DNA from: Diphasiastrum complanatum
Taxonomy: Eukaryota > Streptophyta > Lycopodiopsida > Lycopodiales > Lycopodiaceae
Direction: 5' to 3'
DNA length: 64,000 nt
Assembly: GCA_029204225.1 (NCBI GenBank)
Contig: CM055102.1
Location: 4,763,520 to 4,827,519 of the forward strand
The notes below the pieces were generated by a model that saw only the letters and a list, made by a program, of their open reading frames with translations, searched no databases and had not been told where the DNA came from. Both the position numbers and the translations under genes were made by a program. Position 1 is the first letter of the stretch, and each line of letters begins with the position of its first letter. This document shows positions 47,464-56,944 of this stretch, piece after piece.

Positions 47464-48460
47464 ACAACACCACTTTCCGACACCCTCTTGTCATCTCCAG
47501 ATGCCAACAAAGAAGTGAAATACTCTTTGTGAAAATTCATGTGTGAACTTGCTCCAATATCAATCCACCAAGGATCTAAATCTCCATCATTAGCAAGCAT
47601 ACATGAAGATGTCAGAAAAGCATGATCATTTGCATTTGAACATCCAAACCATCCTCATCAAGAGTAAAATTACCTTGTTTGTCTCCTTGATCTCTCTTCT
47701 TCTTGTAGCAATCACTTGCAAAGTGTCCTTTGATGCCACAATAGAAGCACTTGAGCTTTGATCTATCCTTCTTTTTGCCATTTGAAGAATCCTCCCCTTG
47801 ATCTTGCCCTTTAGACCACTTACGTTTGTTTTTGCCCTTTGTGGACATAGCCTCCTCTTGAACTGTTGATGTAGATCCACCTCTTGCTTGAAGCCTATTT
47901 TGCTCATTGATCAAGATCTCTTGGAGATCCATCAAACTTGACAAAGTCTTTTGAATAGCAATACTTTGAAGAATGTTAGCATGAGCATTCAACAATCCAT
48001 TAAGAATCACTTGAACAAGCTCTCCTTCCTTAATGCTTTCATTTATGCAAGCCAACTCATCATTCAATGCTTTCATCCTCAAAACAAAAGTACTTGGACT
48101 TTTTTCATTATTTTGCAAACAAGAAAAGATTTGCCTTCTTAGAGTCAACACTTCAGAAGCAGACTTGGATTCATAAAGCTTCTTCAATGAATCCCAAGCA
48201 TCATTAGATGAAGTACACTTACCAACTTCCTTGAGAAGCTCATTGGTAACATTCATCTTGATAATGTGTAGAGCCCTTTTGGCCCTCTTATCATACCTCA
48301 TTTGATTTTTTTGTGTCGCTGGTCTCTCCTCCAAACCTACAACAATATCCAAAACATCATTCATCTCAAGAAGTGATTCCATCCTCACTTTCCACAATGA
48401 ATAGTTACTTGAGGTAAGCCTATCATTGGCTTCCAACATGACTCCACTTGAGCTTGCCAT
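47464..48460 (-). pseudogene. Copia F gag, truncated at protease
   Basis: ATG at 48460 starts an open frame of 282 codons: SSNYSLWKVRMESLLEMNDV, ALHIIKMNVTNELLKEVGKC, the UBN2-like capsid region, LQEILINEQNRLQARGG and zinc knuckle CFYCGIKGHFASDC near 47720. After a frameshift near 47640, protease text (DPWWIDIGASSH-like, FTKSI) continues to about 47464, where the element is cut. Gag would form the particle. Family relation to Copia D is close (same knuckle CFYCGIKGHFA). No integrase, RT or 3' LTR is left here. Confidence 0.9.
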
Positions 48461-49049
48461 GTAGCAATGACCTGATCTTCTTTTTCAACATGTTTCAATG
48501 CACAAAGCACTCCTTTGAACAACAACAAATGTTTTCAAAAGAAATCACAAAGATTTGAAACTATCTCACAAATTCTCTTCTAGCACTTATACCAAGCAAA
48601 TCAACACATAGAATCATGGATTCTTGATCAACCTATGATCTATCCTCAATCTAATGATTTTTGCCACTTCCTAAGATTGAAACACACTCAAATGAAACTC
48701 GGCAATCTCACTATCTAGAGATCCAATCAAAATTAGGGTTTTGACAAAATCACAAAAAATTGACTATTCCAAATCTACATGCAAATGCTGAAAATTTGGT
48801 ATGCAATCTATTAGCCACCACTTAGAATGATCCAATAATCCAAAAATCAGCCAAATCTAGTATGTGAAATCAAAAATCAGAATTGATCAAGTTTGTAAAC
48901 CTATATAGGGTTTTTATCTACAAAAGATCCAATCTACAAAAGCAAAAAACTCGATTTTGGTGTAGAATCCCCTCTAGCATGCTCTAGCGTTGATATCTTC
49001 ACCAAATCATTGATAGATATGAATTCCTCCTTAATAACCTTAAACACAA

Positions 49050-49061
49050 GCTCTGATACCA
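49050..49061 (-). other. Copia F primer-binding site
   Basis: Minus strand TGGTATCAGAGC next to the LTR end CCTTCACA at 49062. The 590 bp between it and gag (48461-49049) are leader without a gene. Confidence 0.92.
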
Positions 49062-49582
49062 TGTGAAGGATTTCAAATCGTTTATGATCCAATCCACAAA
49101 AAAGATCTTGGGTTACAAAAGAAGATACTCTACCAATCTCACCAATGTAGAAAAATCAGCATCTACACACAAAATGAGATGCAAACTCTAATAGAACTAG
49201 ATCAAACATAAATAAAATGATAAAGTACTATTGTTGTCCATAAAAACCAGCAAGCTACTATATTTTACACGTGTGGATCCAAAAATAACAAATATAGTTC
49301 ATTCAACACATAGAATTGCATGCAATCACAAGTATAGTGCACCAATGGATAGTAGAACCCAAGAGAACCATGCATGAAATGAGATAGAGAAGAGAGAAGA
49401 TATGTATCTCCATGAGTTACATCCTTTTATAACAGGTCTAAGCCCTATTTGACCACTTGGCTTTCCCTTCAAAATGCTAACCCTACTATTTTTGGGTTTA
49501 GATTTAAAGTACCCAACATTCAAATTTGAATCTACTCAAACTCGCCTTCTAACTTTTCCACACTTTCAAAAAGTGTTTGATC
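49062..49582 (-). repeat. Copia F 5' LTR, truncated
   Basis: Matches 30203-30725 in order and spacing, including minus-strand TATAAAAGG near 49431 and CACGTGTGG near 49268. The match ends at AAAAAGTGTTTG near 49582, where the transposase-like gene region begins. Confidence 0.85.
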
Positions 49583-49595
49583 AAATGAAATTTAG

Positions 49596-51473
49596 ATGGT
49601 GTATGCATGTGACCAAGGAGGTGTGAGTCGCAAGGGGTATAGAGCTTTGAAGAAGTATATGAAACGCTCTGACAAAAATGGGTTAAAATGCCATCAAATA
49701 ATACCTACTTATAAACTTGTCGAATCTGCCAAACGAGAATGCAATTCGATATTGCTCTCTGAATTAGGAGAGTTTCAACATATTGAGGATTCTTTTACAG
49801 TAACCAATAAGAAGAAAGGACCTCCGACATGTTTTCGTTATCATCAAGGCAATAATATATTCTTAGATCTGGAAAAGGTCCAAGCAATGATGATCCGACA
49901 TTACGAAGTTAGAACAAATGGTAAGAACATTTATTGTGGATTTCGGTTTTCAATTGTATGCTTTTCTTCAACTAATATGTTTTAGTAATGAAATTTATGT
50001 TTTACAGATTGCGGAGGTAAAGTTATATTTGTTATTAAGTTGGATGAAGCAGAAATCGTAAAAGGGCGTAAACTTGAACGTGTCACAATCACCTTGATGA
50101 ATCATGAATTGCAACAGTTTGGCATAAGTTATTGTAAAGAATTTAGCGTGCAATCCGAAAATCACATATGGAGGATAGCTGCATTTGAAATTCCTAAGGA
50201 GTCTCATGACGTACTGGAGTGGCTATTTGAAAAATGTAGTATATCTAAGATAATACATGCACAAAATGAAGGCAAATTGCTCAATGTTGAAGGAGAAAGC
50301 TTTGCTGTAGAATGGCACCTAGCTGCTGATTTGAAGACTTTGAAATGCATGTACGGTTGTGGTCTCGGTGCAAATGAAAAGAATTTTTGTATATATTGTA
50401 TGTTTGAATCTGGGCGGAACAAAAGTATTTTGAATTGCAACCAACGTCTTGCACCAAATAGGCACAATCTAGACAAAGCTTGGAGTCTTGTGTTGAACAT
50501 TCCTCTCGAAAGAGTCCATTTTTGCACAATGCATGGTGAATTACGAATACTGGACAAATTATTATTTTTGCATTGTTGTTACGCATGGAACATGTAGCCC
50601 AAATCAAGAGCAGATGTTAGCATTACAAATCTAGAGATAATTTTATCCGATATGGGACTGCACGGGGGCCACGTGAGTCTTACCAAAGACGTTGAGATGA
50701 GTGGAAAAATGCAAGATGTTCCAGCAAAAGTTTCAATGGGTGGTGCGAAAGCGAGACACCTATACTACACGTGAAAGCAGTGTTGAATGGGAGTACTGGA
50801 GGAAAATATGTCAATGCACAACAAATATTGGCTCAGATCCTCGCATGGCAAGTACACGTGCTAAGGTTTGGCAAGCATTTGATGCCTTGTCACAAACTAT
50901 CAACAAAAAGATTGTGAGAGATGAAGATTTGGATAGATACGCAAGAGAAGTCAAAACATTTACTGAATTGATGATCGATGCAAGGGGAGAAACACACATA
51001 ACTCACTATATGGTATGTGTGTCTCATATTTTTTACTTTCATATTTATGTATTTGTAAAGATTTAAACTAATACAAATTTTCTATGAACAACACATCTTC
51101 TATGCTCATGGACCTTGGTTTATGAAAACCTATGGATCATTAGCTATTTGGAATATGCAAGGCATGGAAAAGAGTCATTACAGGGCAAAGGCTGCGTATT
51201 TCAAAAATTCACGGCATGGCGGAGGACAGGGTCTTAGCAATGCATTGATTGAGATATTCCAATGGTTTTACAGAGGAAAGGGTCTTAGCAATGCATTGAT
51301 TGAGATATTCCAATGGTTTTACAGAGGAGTTTTGGACCGAGGACACTTTCAAAACACAAGAACTGAAGAGTTGTGTTCAATGATCTCCAATTCAAATTCA
51401 GTCAGAAAGACAGCATGGCAATCCTCTAATGCTAGAACAAGGCATCAAGAATGGAGGATGTCTAGAGTCTGAG
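49596..51473 (+). pseudogene. DDE-transposase-like gene, multi-exon, decayed
   Basis: Exons: (5' end lost) 49596-49920, 50008-51012, 51092-51473. Intron 1 (GTAAGA..TTTTACAG) joins the frame perfectly, giving RTND/CGGKVIFVIKLDEAEIV. Later come VEWHLAADLKTLKCM and GANEKNFCIYCMFE (acidic residue, then a Cys-x2-Cys pair), then TRAKVWQAFDALSQTINKK, and after intron 2 HIFYAHGPWFMKTYGSLAIW, GMEKSHYRAKAAYF, SRHGGG. The spacing of conserved Asp, Cys pair and a late Glu-Lys-Ser-His box looks like an RNase-H-fold DDE protein of an uncharacterised eukaryotic transposase family. This is from memory and unverified. Breaks: TAG at 50595, frameshift near 50770, acceptor AG of intron 2 changed to AA (51090-51091), and a 51-bp duplication. 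Confidence 0.5.
51231..51332 (+). repeat. Perfect 51-bp tandem duplication
   Basis: Two identical 51-bp units in the transposase-like exon, duplicating 17 codons (GLSNALIEIFQWFYRGK) in frame. Identity indicates a recent event. Confidence 0.95.
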
Positions 51474-51827
51474 TTGGAAAGAGATGGATGCCGAGGACAC
51501 CAACATCCAATGTCTTGGAAAACAGCGCTAGAGACACTACGAAAACTGATGAGATGGAATAGAAACAATTCATGTTGAATTGTAATTCGAATATTCCTTT
51601 GTGATAAAAATTACTGTCGAATTGGATTGTTGTTATAAATAGAAATTATTTTATTTGGTTTTATGATAATATCTATTTTTGGATACACGTCCCTCTATAT
51701 AAGAGTGGGGGTTTTCATTTTGTTGTCACTTCTTGCTTTGTTGAAATTTGTTTCCTCGTAATTTAGCTTGTCTTGTTCAATTAGACTACTAGTTTGCTGG
51801 TCAATAAGTGTTCTTAGTTGCATAACA
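51474..51827 (+). promoter_or_regulatory. Intergenic region with TATA box for the acidic-protein gene
   Basis: TATATAAG at 51696-51703 lies 125 bp before the ATG at 51828, the usual plant core-promoter arrangement. The first 200 bp are the 3' flank of the transposase-like gene. Confidence 0.6.
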
Positions 51828-53301
51828 ATGTCGTCCCCTAAAATAGAGTTGGCCAATCTGCTAGCCCCCACAGAGTTTTTAGATCAGTTAGATCGTATTT
51901 ATTGTATGTTTACCAGTAGAATAGACACGCTTGTCACTCTACGGGCTAATACGGATGCATTCACGTACGTGAGTGAGTATATAGATGAAACTTTGAAGCC
52001 TTATGCCATACAAATTCCTGGCTCAACTATCAGGTGGATTCCATATAACTTGCTTAGTTATATATGGAAAGGAGATAGACCCTTTATCGCTCGTCTCAAC
52101 AGATTTATTAGTCACTTGGGTAACGATCATTACTTGGAGATGACGAAAGGATCAGCTGAAAACTTTTGATCTTGAAAGTGTAGGAAAGAAGTTTCTATCC
52201 GGTGAGATTACTGTTATTTTTTTGCTTAATGAGTTTCCAGCGACTGTGGCCAGCAACAAACACAATCCTAGTGAGCAGGTGAACGAGACGAACGACCCCG
52301 GTGAAGAGGAAGATTTATCTGCAGAGCACGAAGAAATCTTGACTGCACAAGAGGCAACAGGTGCATCCACATCAGTGGAGCCAGAAGATATAGATGAGTC
52401 CGATGATGTCGTGCTTCGAATCCATGGCCTTGCTCCAATCATCATTGATGGGCAGGAGTATGTGTTCATGCATGACTTGCAACATATTCTTGGCTTGCGA
52501 GAAGATGAGATGTTGGCAGCATTGGTAAATTTGCAGAATGGCAGTTCCACTTTCGACCACACCCAGCCCGACGACACATATGAGAAGCTGATCGGGCATG
52601 ACACGGACACCACCGAGCAAGCACTGGCAAGGGTGCTTTGCCAATTGAAAATGCTTCAACCACCACCAGTTCAAACGAGGCCATTCGAGGTACTCGAAGG
52701 AAAAACTGTTGACGTGAAGTACAAAGGCAAAGGAATTAACCTTGTGCAAACCGAAGACATTGATGAAGGCACCGAGGCAAGTCTGACCCAACAATTCAAC
52801 TTGCGTGTGTTTGTTATGTTTGTTTGTCTTCACTATACTCATTTTGCAATAATTTGAACCAAATGCAGGATGCAGTGGAGCTTGATGCATTTGCAATGCG
52901 AAGGGGTGGCTCTCGGGAGAAAGTTGAAGCAGGAACTCTGGACAGGTCTATGGCCCACTACATTGGGAACTTGCCCAACAACTTTATTTTCTGCTTCAAG
53001 CAACAAGTATAGCCCAGATGGACAGACAGAGCTTCTTAAATGCAAAGCACTCTCCAAGCACATTGGTGAGCTGGACTTGTCACCGTCAGCGCCAAAGGCT
53101 TATTGTGTCCTCCGAAAAGCCGTTTTGAATGATTTCTGCCTTGGATTTGAGACTCGGCTCATTCTCTCGGGTTTAATTGGCCCTTATGAGGATGAGGAAG
53201 ATGCTCCTAAATTAGCATTAAAATTATTAAAACCAGTACTGTCATCTTGGAGGCGATCAGAGAAGCTGAAGTCCTCTCTGAAGGAAATGGATCAAATGTG
53301 A
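51828..53301 (+). pseudogene. Acidic protein of unknown function, two exons, two frameshifts
   Basis: Exon 1, 51828-52776, starts at an ATG (MSSPKIELANLLAPTEF). One extra base near 52151 shifts the frame, after which it continues LKTFDLESVGKKFLSGE. Residues about 130-180 are very acidic (GEEEDLSAEHEEI; VEPEDIDESDD), followed by IIIDGQEYVFMHDLQHILGL and a Thr/Gln/Pro-rich part. A GC-AG intron (52777-52868, GCAAGT..TGCAG) joins DEGTE to DAVELDAFAMRRGG in frame. Near 53005 a second shift leads to KYSPDGQTELLKCKALSKHI and a helical C-terminus ending KEMDQM. About 450 aa in total. No domain recognised. Acidic tracts occur in histone chaperones, but that is only a hint. It converges with the histone-like gene. 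Confidence 0.5.
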
Positions 53302-53410
53302 ATAAAGATTTTGTCCTTTTTTTCTTGTGGACTCTCCTAATTCTCTGTTGTCATTATATGATGTGCTTATTTATTGAATTTAGAATTTAATTTTTTTTTT
53401 TGATAAAGAT
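53302..53410. other. 3' flank of the acidic-protein gene
   Basis: T-rich sequence with CTTATTTATTG near 53366. No gene. Confidence 0.4.
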
Positions 53411-53428
53411 TTCTCCTCCTTTTTTCAC

Positions 53429-53578
53429 GCCAGGGCGCGACCAGGGCCCGTTTGACCTGGTCAAACGGGAGCTGGTCGCGCCCTAACATGAAAATCACGC
53501 CAAGGCGCGACCAGAGCCTGTTTGACCAGGTCAAACGTCCCCTAGTCGCGCCTTGGCATGATTTCCATGCCACGACAT
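53429..53578. repeat. Two tandem large palindromes between convergent genes
   Basis: Unit 1 (about 53429-53489) folds as AGGGCGCGACCAG..CCCGTTTGACC / GGTCAAACGGG..CTGGTCGCGCCCT. Unit 2 (about 53500-53562) folds as CAAGGCGCGACCAG..GTTTGACC / GGTCAAAC..GTCGCGCCTTGG. Units are about 75 bp apart and both loops centre on TTTGACC-GGTCAAA. GC content is far above the flanks. Possible roles: bidirectional terminator, protein-binding site or replication/transposition site. Confidence 0.85.
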
Positions 53579-53828
53579 GGAAACCTATCTTATCTACAAC
53601 ATGGTTAAAGAAACTACCATTCCCATAGTACTAAAAATTTTAAATCACTACATTCACATAGATGATACTAAAATTTTCAAATGACTGCATTCACATAAAT
53701 AGTACTGAAATCAGATATCAAACTCAATCACAACAATTTGCATTCACACAACCTGAAATTCTGCAAGATACTTGACACCAAATCTTCAGTATACTATAAA
53801 TAAAATCATGTATATGATATTTTTAATT
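53579..53828. other. 3' flank of the histone-like gene
   Basis: AT-rich spacer with direct repeats (CACTACATTCACATAGATGATACTAAAATT and a diverged copy at 53640-53710, quoted here only by position for the second). No gene. Confidence 0.4.
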
Positions 53829-55048
53829 TCACTCTCTCCTTAGCCTTCTAGCTAGGTGGAGATCCTTTGGGAGTATTGTGACTCTCTTCCCGTGCACTGC
53901 ACACAAAAATGAGTCCTCAAAGAGCTGCGTTAGGTACATTTCCGTAGACTCTTGTATTGCGGACACCGCATCTGCCGTAACTCTGTTCCCCGAGGAAAAT
54001 TCATCGACTATTTCTTTTACAAGCCTCACAAAAGGGGCCCTAGGGATCAAAAATTTTACGGATTTCTGATAGCTCCGTATATCATGGAGCCACTTTGCGA
54101 TCCTGCGCTTTCTACGCGGTTGAGGAGGTGGTGGCTGCATCCTGCGGAGCTCCTTTCTAGCCCATGGTGCTGCACGAGGGGCCGACCTATCCCTACGACG
54201 CTCTACGGTCCTACTTGGGCCAGCTGCGACAGAACTTGGAGGTGGTGGAGGTGGTGGTGGAGGTGGTGGTGGTGGAGGTGGTGGTGGAGGCGATGGAGGC
54301 GGTGGGGGCGGAGGCGGTGGAGGTGGAGGCGGTGGAGGCGATGTTGGCGGTGTGGGCAGTGGTGATGGCTGCTGAGCTGCAGGGATCCGTCGCTTTGATG
54401 TAGACCTTGCCTTGCGAGGATTCTTTCTTTTTCGCTTGTGTGCTCCTCTCTCTGACCATCTATGGGTCGCCTTCTGCTTCATCCTTGTTGTGTTCGACAT
54501 CGGGGTGCCCTCATCAGAACCACCCACCAGCAACGACATCATCGGACCCATCACCGGGCCGTGACTTGGAGGTGACACAGTGGGTGTGGTGTCCCCCGAT
54601 ATGTCTAAATTTTATGTGTCCATGCCCATTGCTGGTGGAAATGGGTCGAAGAAAGAATCATTCAGATCCGGCAACTCACCCGATGCCGCAAGCTCCTCAT
54701 CTAGGAACTTCATTGTTTCCTCCCGCTCAGTTGCCGTCGGGGAAGGGCTTTTTTCTCGTGTTGGCTGCTGCTGCTGTTGCTGCTGGTCCTCCTGCTGCTG
54801 CTAGTCTTCTTGTTGCTGCTGCTCAGTCTGGTCCTCCTGTGCAGCTGCTGTATGGGCCATGTCCTCCTCAGCTTCACGCTGAGTGGCCGGATCTTCCTGA
54901 GATGCTATAGGGCTGCGACTCCTACTCCTGCTTCTGCTCTCCCATCTCTCTCTCTCTCATCGAGGGTGGCTAGTGCATCCCTATAGAGCAATGCAGTCAC
55001 TCTGGGATCTCTAGCCGTTTGTTTCATCCGTGCCATTTCCTCCGACAT
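53829..55048 (-). pseudogene. Histone-H3-fold protein with long Gln/Pro-rich tail
   Basis: The last 95 codons (54116-53832) are a histone H3 fold: RSYQKSVKFLI (alpha-N), APFVRLVKEIVDEF (alpha-1), AVSAIQESTEMYLTQLFED (alpha-2), LCAVHGKRVTILPKDLHLAR (loop 2, alpha-3). All three helices have H3 length, and loop 1 has no CENH3-type insertion. The first ATG is 55048; the next in-frame ATG, 55036, would give MARMKQTARDP, like the start of H3. Between lie a poly-Gln tract (54760-54850), a second MKQ motif (TTRMKQKATHRW), a Lys/Arg-rich patch and a poly-Pro tract (54235-54350). Total about 400 aa against 136 for normal H3. Breaks: a frameshift plus TAG near 54905, and two stops that look like CAG to TAG and CAA to TAA. 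A TATA box precedes it. It would act in nucleosomes or imitate H3. Confidence 0.82.
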
Positions 55049-55162
55049 TGGTTAGCCTTTGAAAACGTATCAGAGAACACGAGAGATGCAAAACAGAGAA
55101 TTTAAAAAAACTGACACTTTGACACTCAAGGGATGAAGTGGAGAAATGAGGACCCAAGCACC

Positions 55163-55170
55163 CTTATATA
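55163..55170 (-). promoter_or_regulatory. TATA box of the histone-like gene
   Basis: Minus-strand TATATAAG, 115 bp upstream of the ATG at 55048. It has the same sequence and nearly the same ATG distance as the TATA box of the acidic-protein gene (51696). Confidence 0.6.
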
Positions 55171-55405
55171 GTGAAGGGTTCTATTTTTAGTAAGTGTTCC
55201 TATAAAAGTTTTGGCCTCTTTTCCAAATATAGTATGTTCTTGTCTAGGCTCATGAGTAAAAATCCTTGGACATCCACAAATGTAGTAACAGGCATATAAA
55301 ATGTGACAACGCAAAAGTAACGTCAAAACGTAACCAAATATATTAGAATAGAGTCAAAACACAACCAACTAATTGTGTTTTCTATTTTCCATTAGATTAA
55401 GTCCT
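55171..55405. other. Intergenic spacer
   Basis: AT-rich, between the histone-like promoter and the end of the BAH-like gene. Contains GTCAAAACGTAACCAA / GTCAAAACACAACCAA direct repeats near 55322-55365. Confidence 0.4.
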
Positions 55406-56738
55406 TTATTCCCATTGGACTCCTAATGTCCTTGTTTGTAAAAATGAAACACATTCATGATCTTTTTCGGCTCGTCTCCGTATCTGCAAACCCAGACTCA
55501 AAGTTAATAATCCTATATTTATTCAACATTACTATTTAAAATTCAGGAATCTGATGGAAATTAGGGACTCACATTTTGTCCATTACGAGTGAAGACAAAA
55601 TCTACTAGCACATCAACAAAAGTCAATCCAAGCATATGCCGAAGATCTTCTAGGCTGCACTCCTTATTTATATGAATTTCTCATATTTCATCATGGGGCA
55701 AATGTATGGATATCTCCACTTCTTGGTGATTCGTCTCTGCGTTCAGAGGGTCCCATCGGCCATGACCAAACTTATATCGCCTATAAATGAAACTTAAGGA
55801 GCATGTTTGACGTGAAATATGATACCTTATGGTCATTGTTTCACAAGAGAGCTTACACCTTATTAAATCTCCTTTATGCTCCATTTCCTTTGAATCCCAT
55901 GCGACAAATATGTTGTCCAACAGTGATGATTCTATTGCTTTCCATGCCCACATCGTGTTTGTTTTTCTAAAGGGGACCGCCTTAAATATGGCAACAAATA
56001 CGGTTGTCACAAATCCGAATGTTGGCTTCATATTACCAATAATCTCTTTGAGAAGTTGCCTCTTCGTTAATTCAATAGTCAGTTGGTCAACATATGGCCA
56101 CTCGTGAGAATTGATCGCAGGCTCAGAAGTTGGTGCTAATTTGCCTTGGCCAAAGTTTTTTTTTGGAACTTCGTACATGTGATCGTAAAAGAAAATGCCC
56201 ATTTTGATCAGGGCAGAGGATGCCAACCCACCATATATTGGTTCTCCATATTTGGCGTGTATGGCGGAGAATTTTCCAGTGAAGGACTTCACGTTTTGCC
56301 AATCGAAGCTATTTGAAGGAAAGACATCTGCACCAGGCATTAATGCAACATTATTATCCATTACAATGACATAATAATAATTCAAACATAATAGTTAACA
56401 CAAGAATAAAAGAGGTGAGACCTACAATGTGACTGTATGGTTCTATCAGCAACAGCCACATCCAATAAAATATCTCGACGCATGTATACGTGTTGCACAT
56501 TTGCAAGGTATTCGCCGTTTTGGTCGATCTTGAATTCGTGGATCCTTCCTTTCCAATGGTAGTCTTGGTTGTTTCGCTTCCTCTTTGCAACCTTGTGAGT
56601 TCCTTTGCCCGATGGTTGCATGTAAACCCATTCAAAAGTTGAAAATGTATGGGGCACCCAATGCTCATTGGAATCTTTGATGTGTGCAACAATGGAAGCT
56701 AGTTGATTCTTGGGTTTCCTTGATTGAGTAGAGGCCAT
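55406..56738 (-). pseudogene. Three-exon protein with possible BAH-like segment
   Basis: Exons 56738-56426, 56327-55573, 55483-55406, joined by GTAGGT..TGCAG and GTGAGT..TTTGCAG introns that keep the frame; about 381 codons with one in-frame TGA near 55680. ATG gives MASTQSRKPKNQLASIV. Residues 60-92 read YHWKGRIHEFKI, NGEYLANVQHVYMRRDIL, close to the start of BAH domains, which bind nucleosomes (WxGRI..D..G..V.V...YR.E.I pattern). Later segments (GIFFYDHMYEVPKKN; NIFVAWDSKEMEHKGDLIRC) could be the second half, but the spacing is unusual. C-terminus is basic (IRRRAEKDHEC). Not confirmed as BAH. Same strand as the histone-like gene. Confidence 0.45.
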
Positions 56739-56840
56739 AATGGATGATGTAATGATAATGTAGGATATGCGAAATAGTGTGTAGATCTTCAGGTAAGGTG
56801 AACCAAAATAAAAAAAATAGAATATCTGTGGAGTATACAG

Positions 56841-56843
<3 letters not shown>

Positions 56844-56937
<94 letters not shown>
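56844..56937. repeat. (GA)n microsatellite, about 47 units
   Basis: Long perfect GA/CT tract in the putative 5' UTR or promoter of the BAH-like gene. CT-rich tracts are common near plant transcription starts. The Ser-Leu-rich frames read from it are artefacts. Confidence 0.95.
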
Positions 56938-56939
<2 letters not shown>

Positions 56940-56944
56940 ACAAA

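Noticed and set aside
53829-54116. Calling the histone-like gene CENH3
   Set aside because: Loop 1 has the canonical H3 length and the tail is unlike known CENH3; only an H3 fold is supported.
53952-54403. Plus-strand frames rich in Trp/Arg or Val/Glu
   Set aside because: They are antisense readings of the poly-Pro tract of the histone-like gene.
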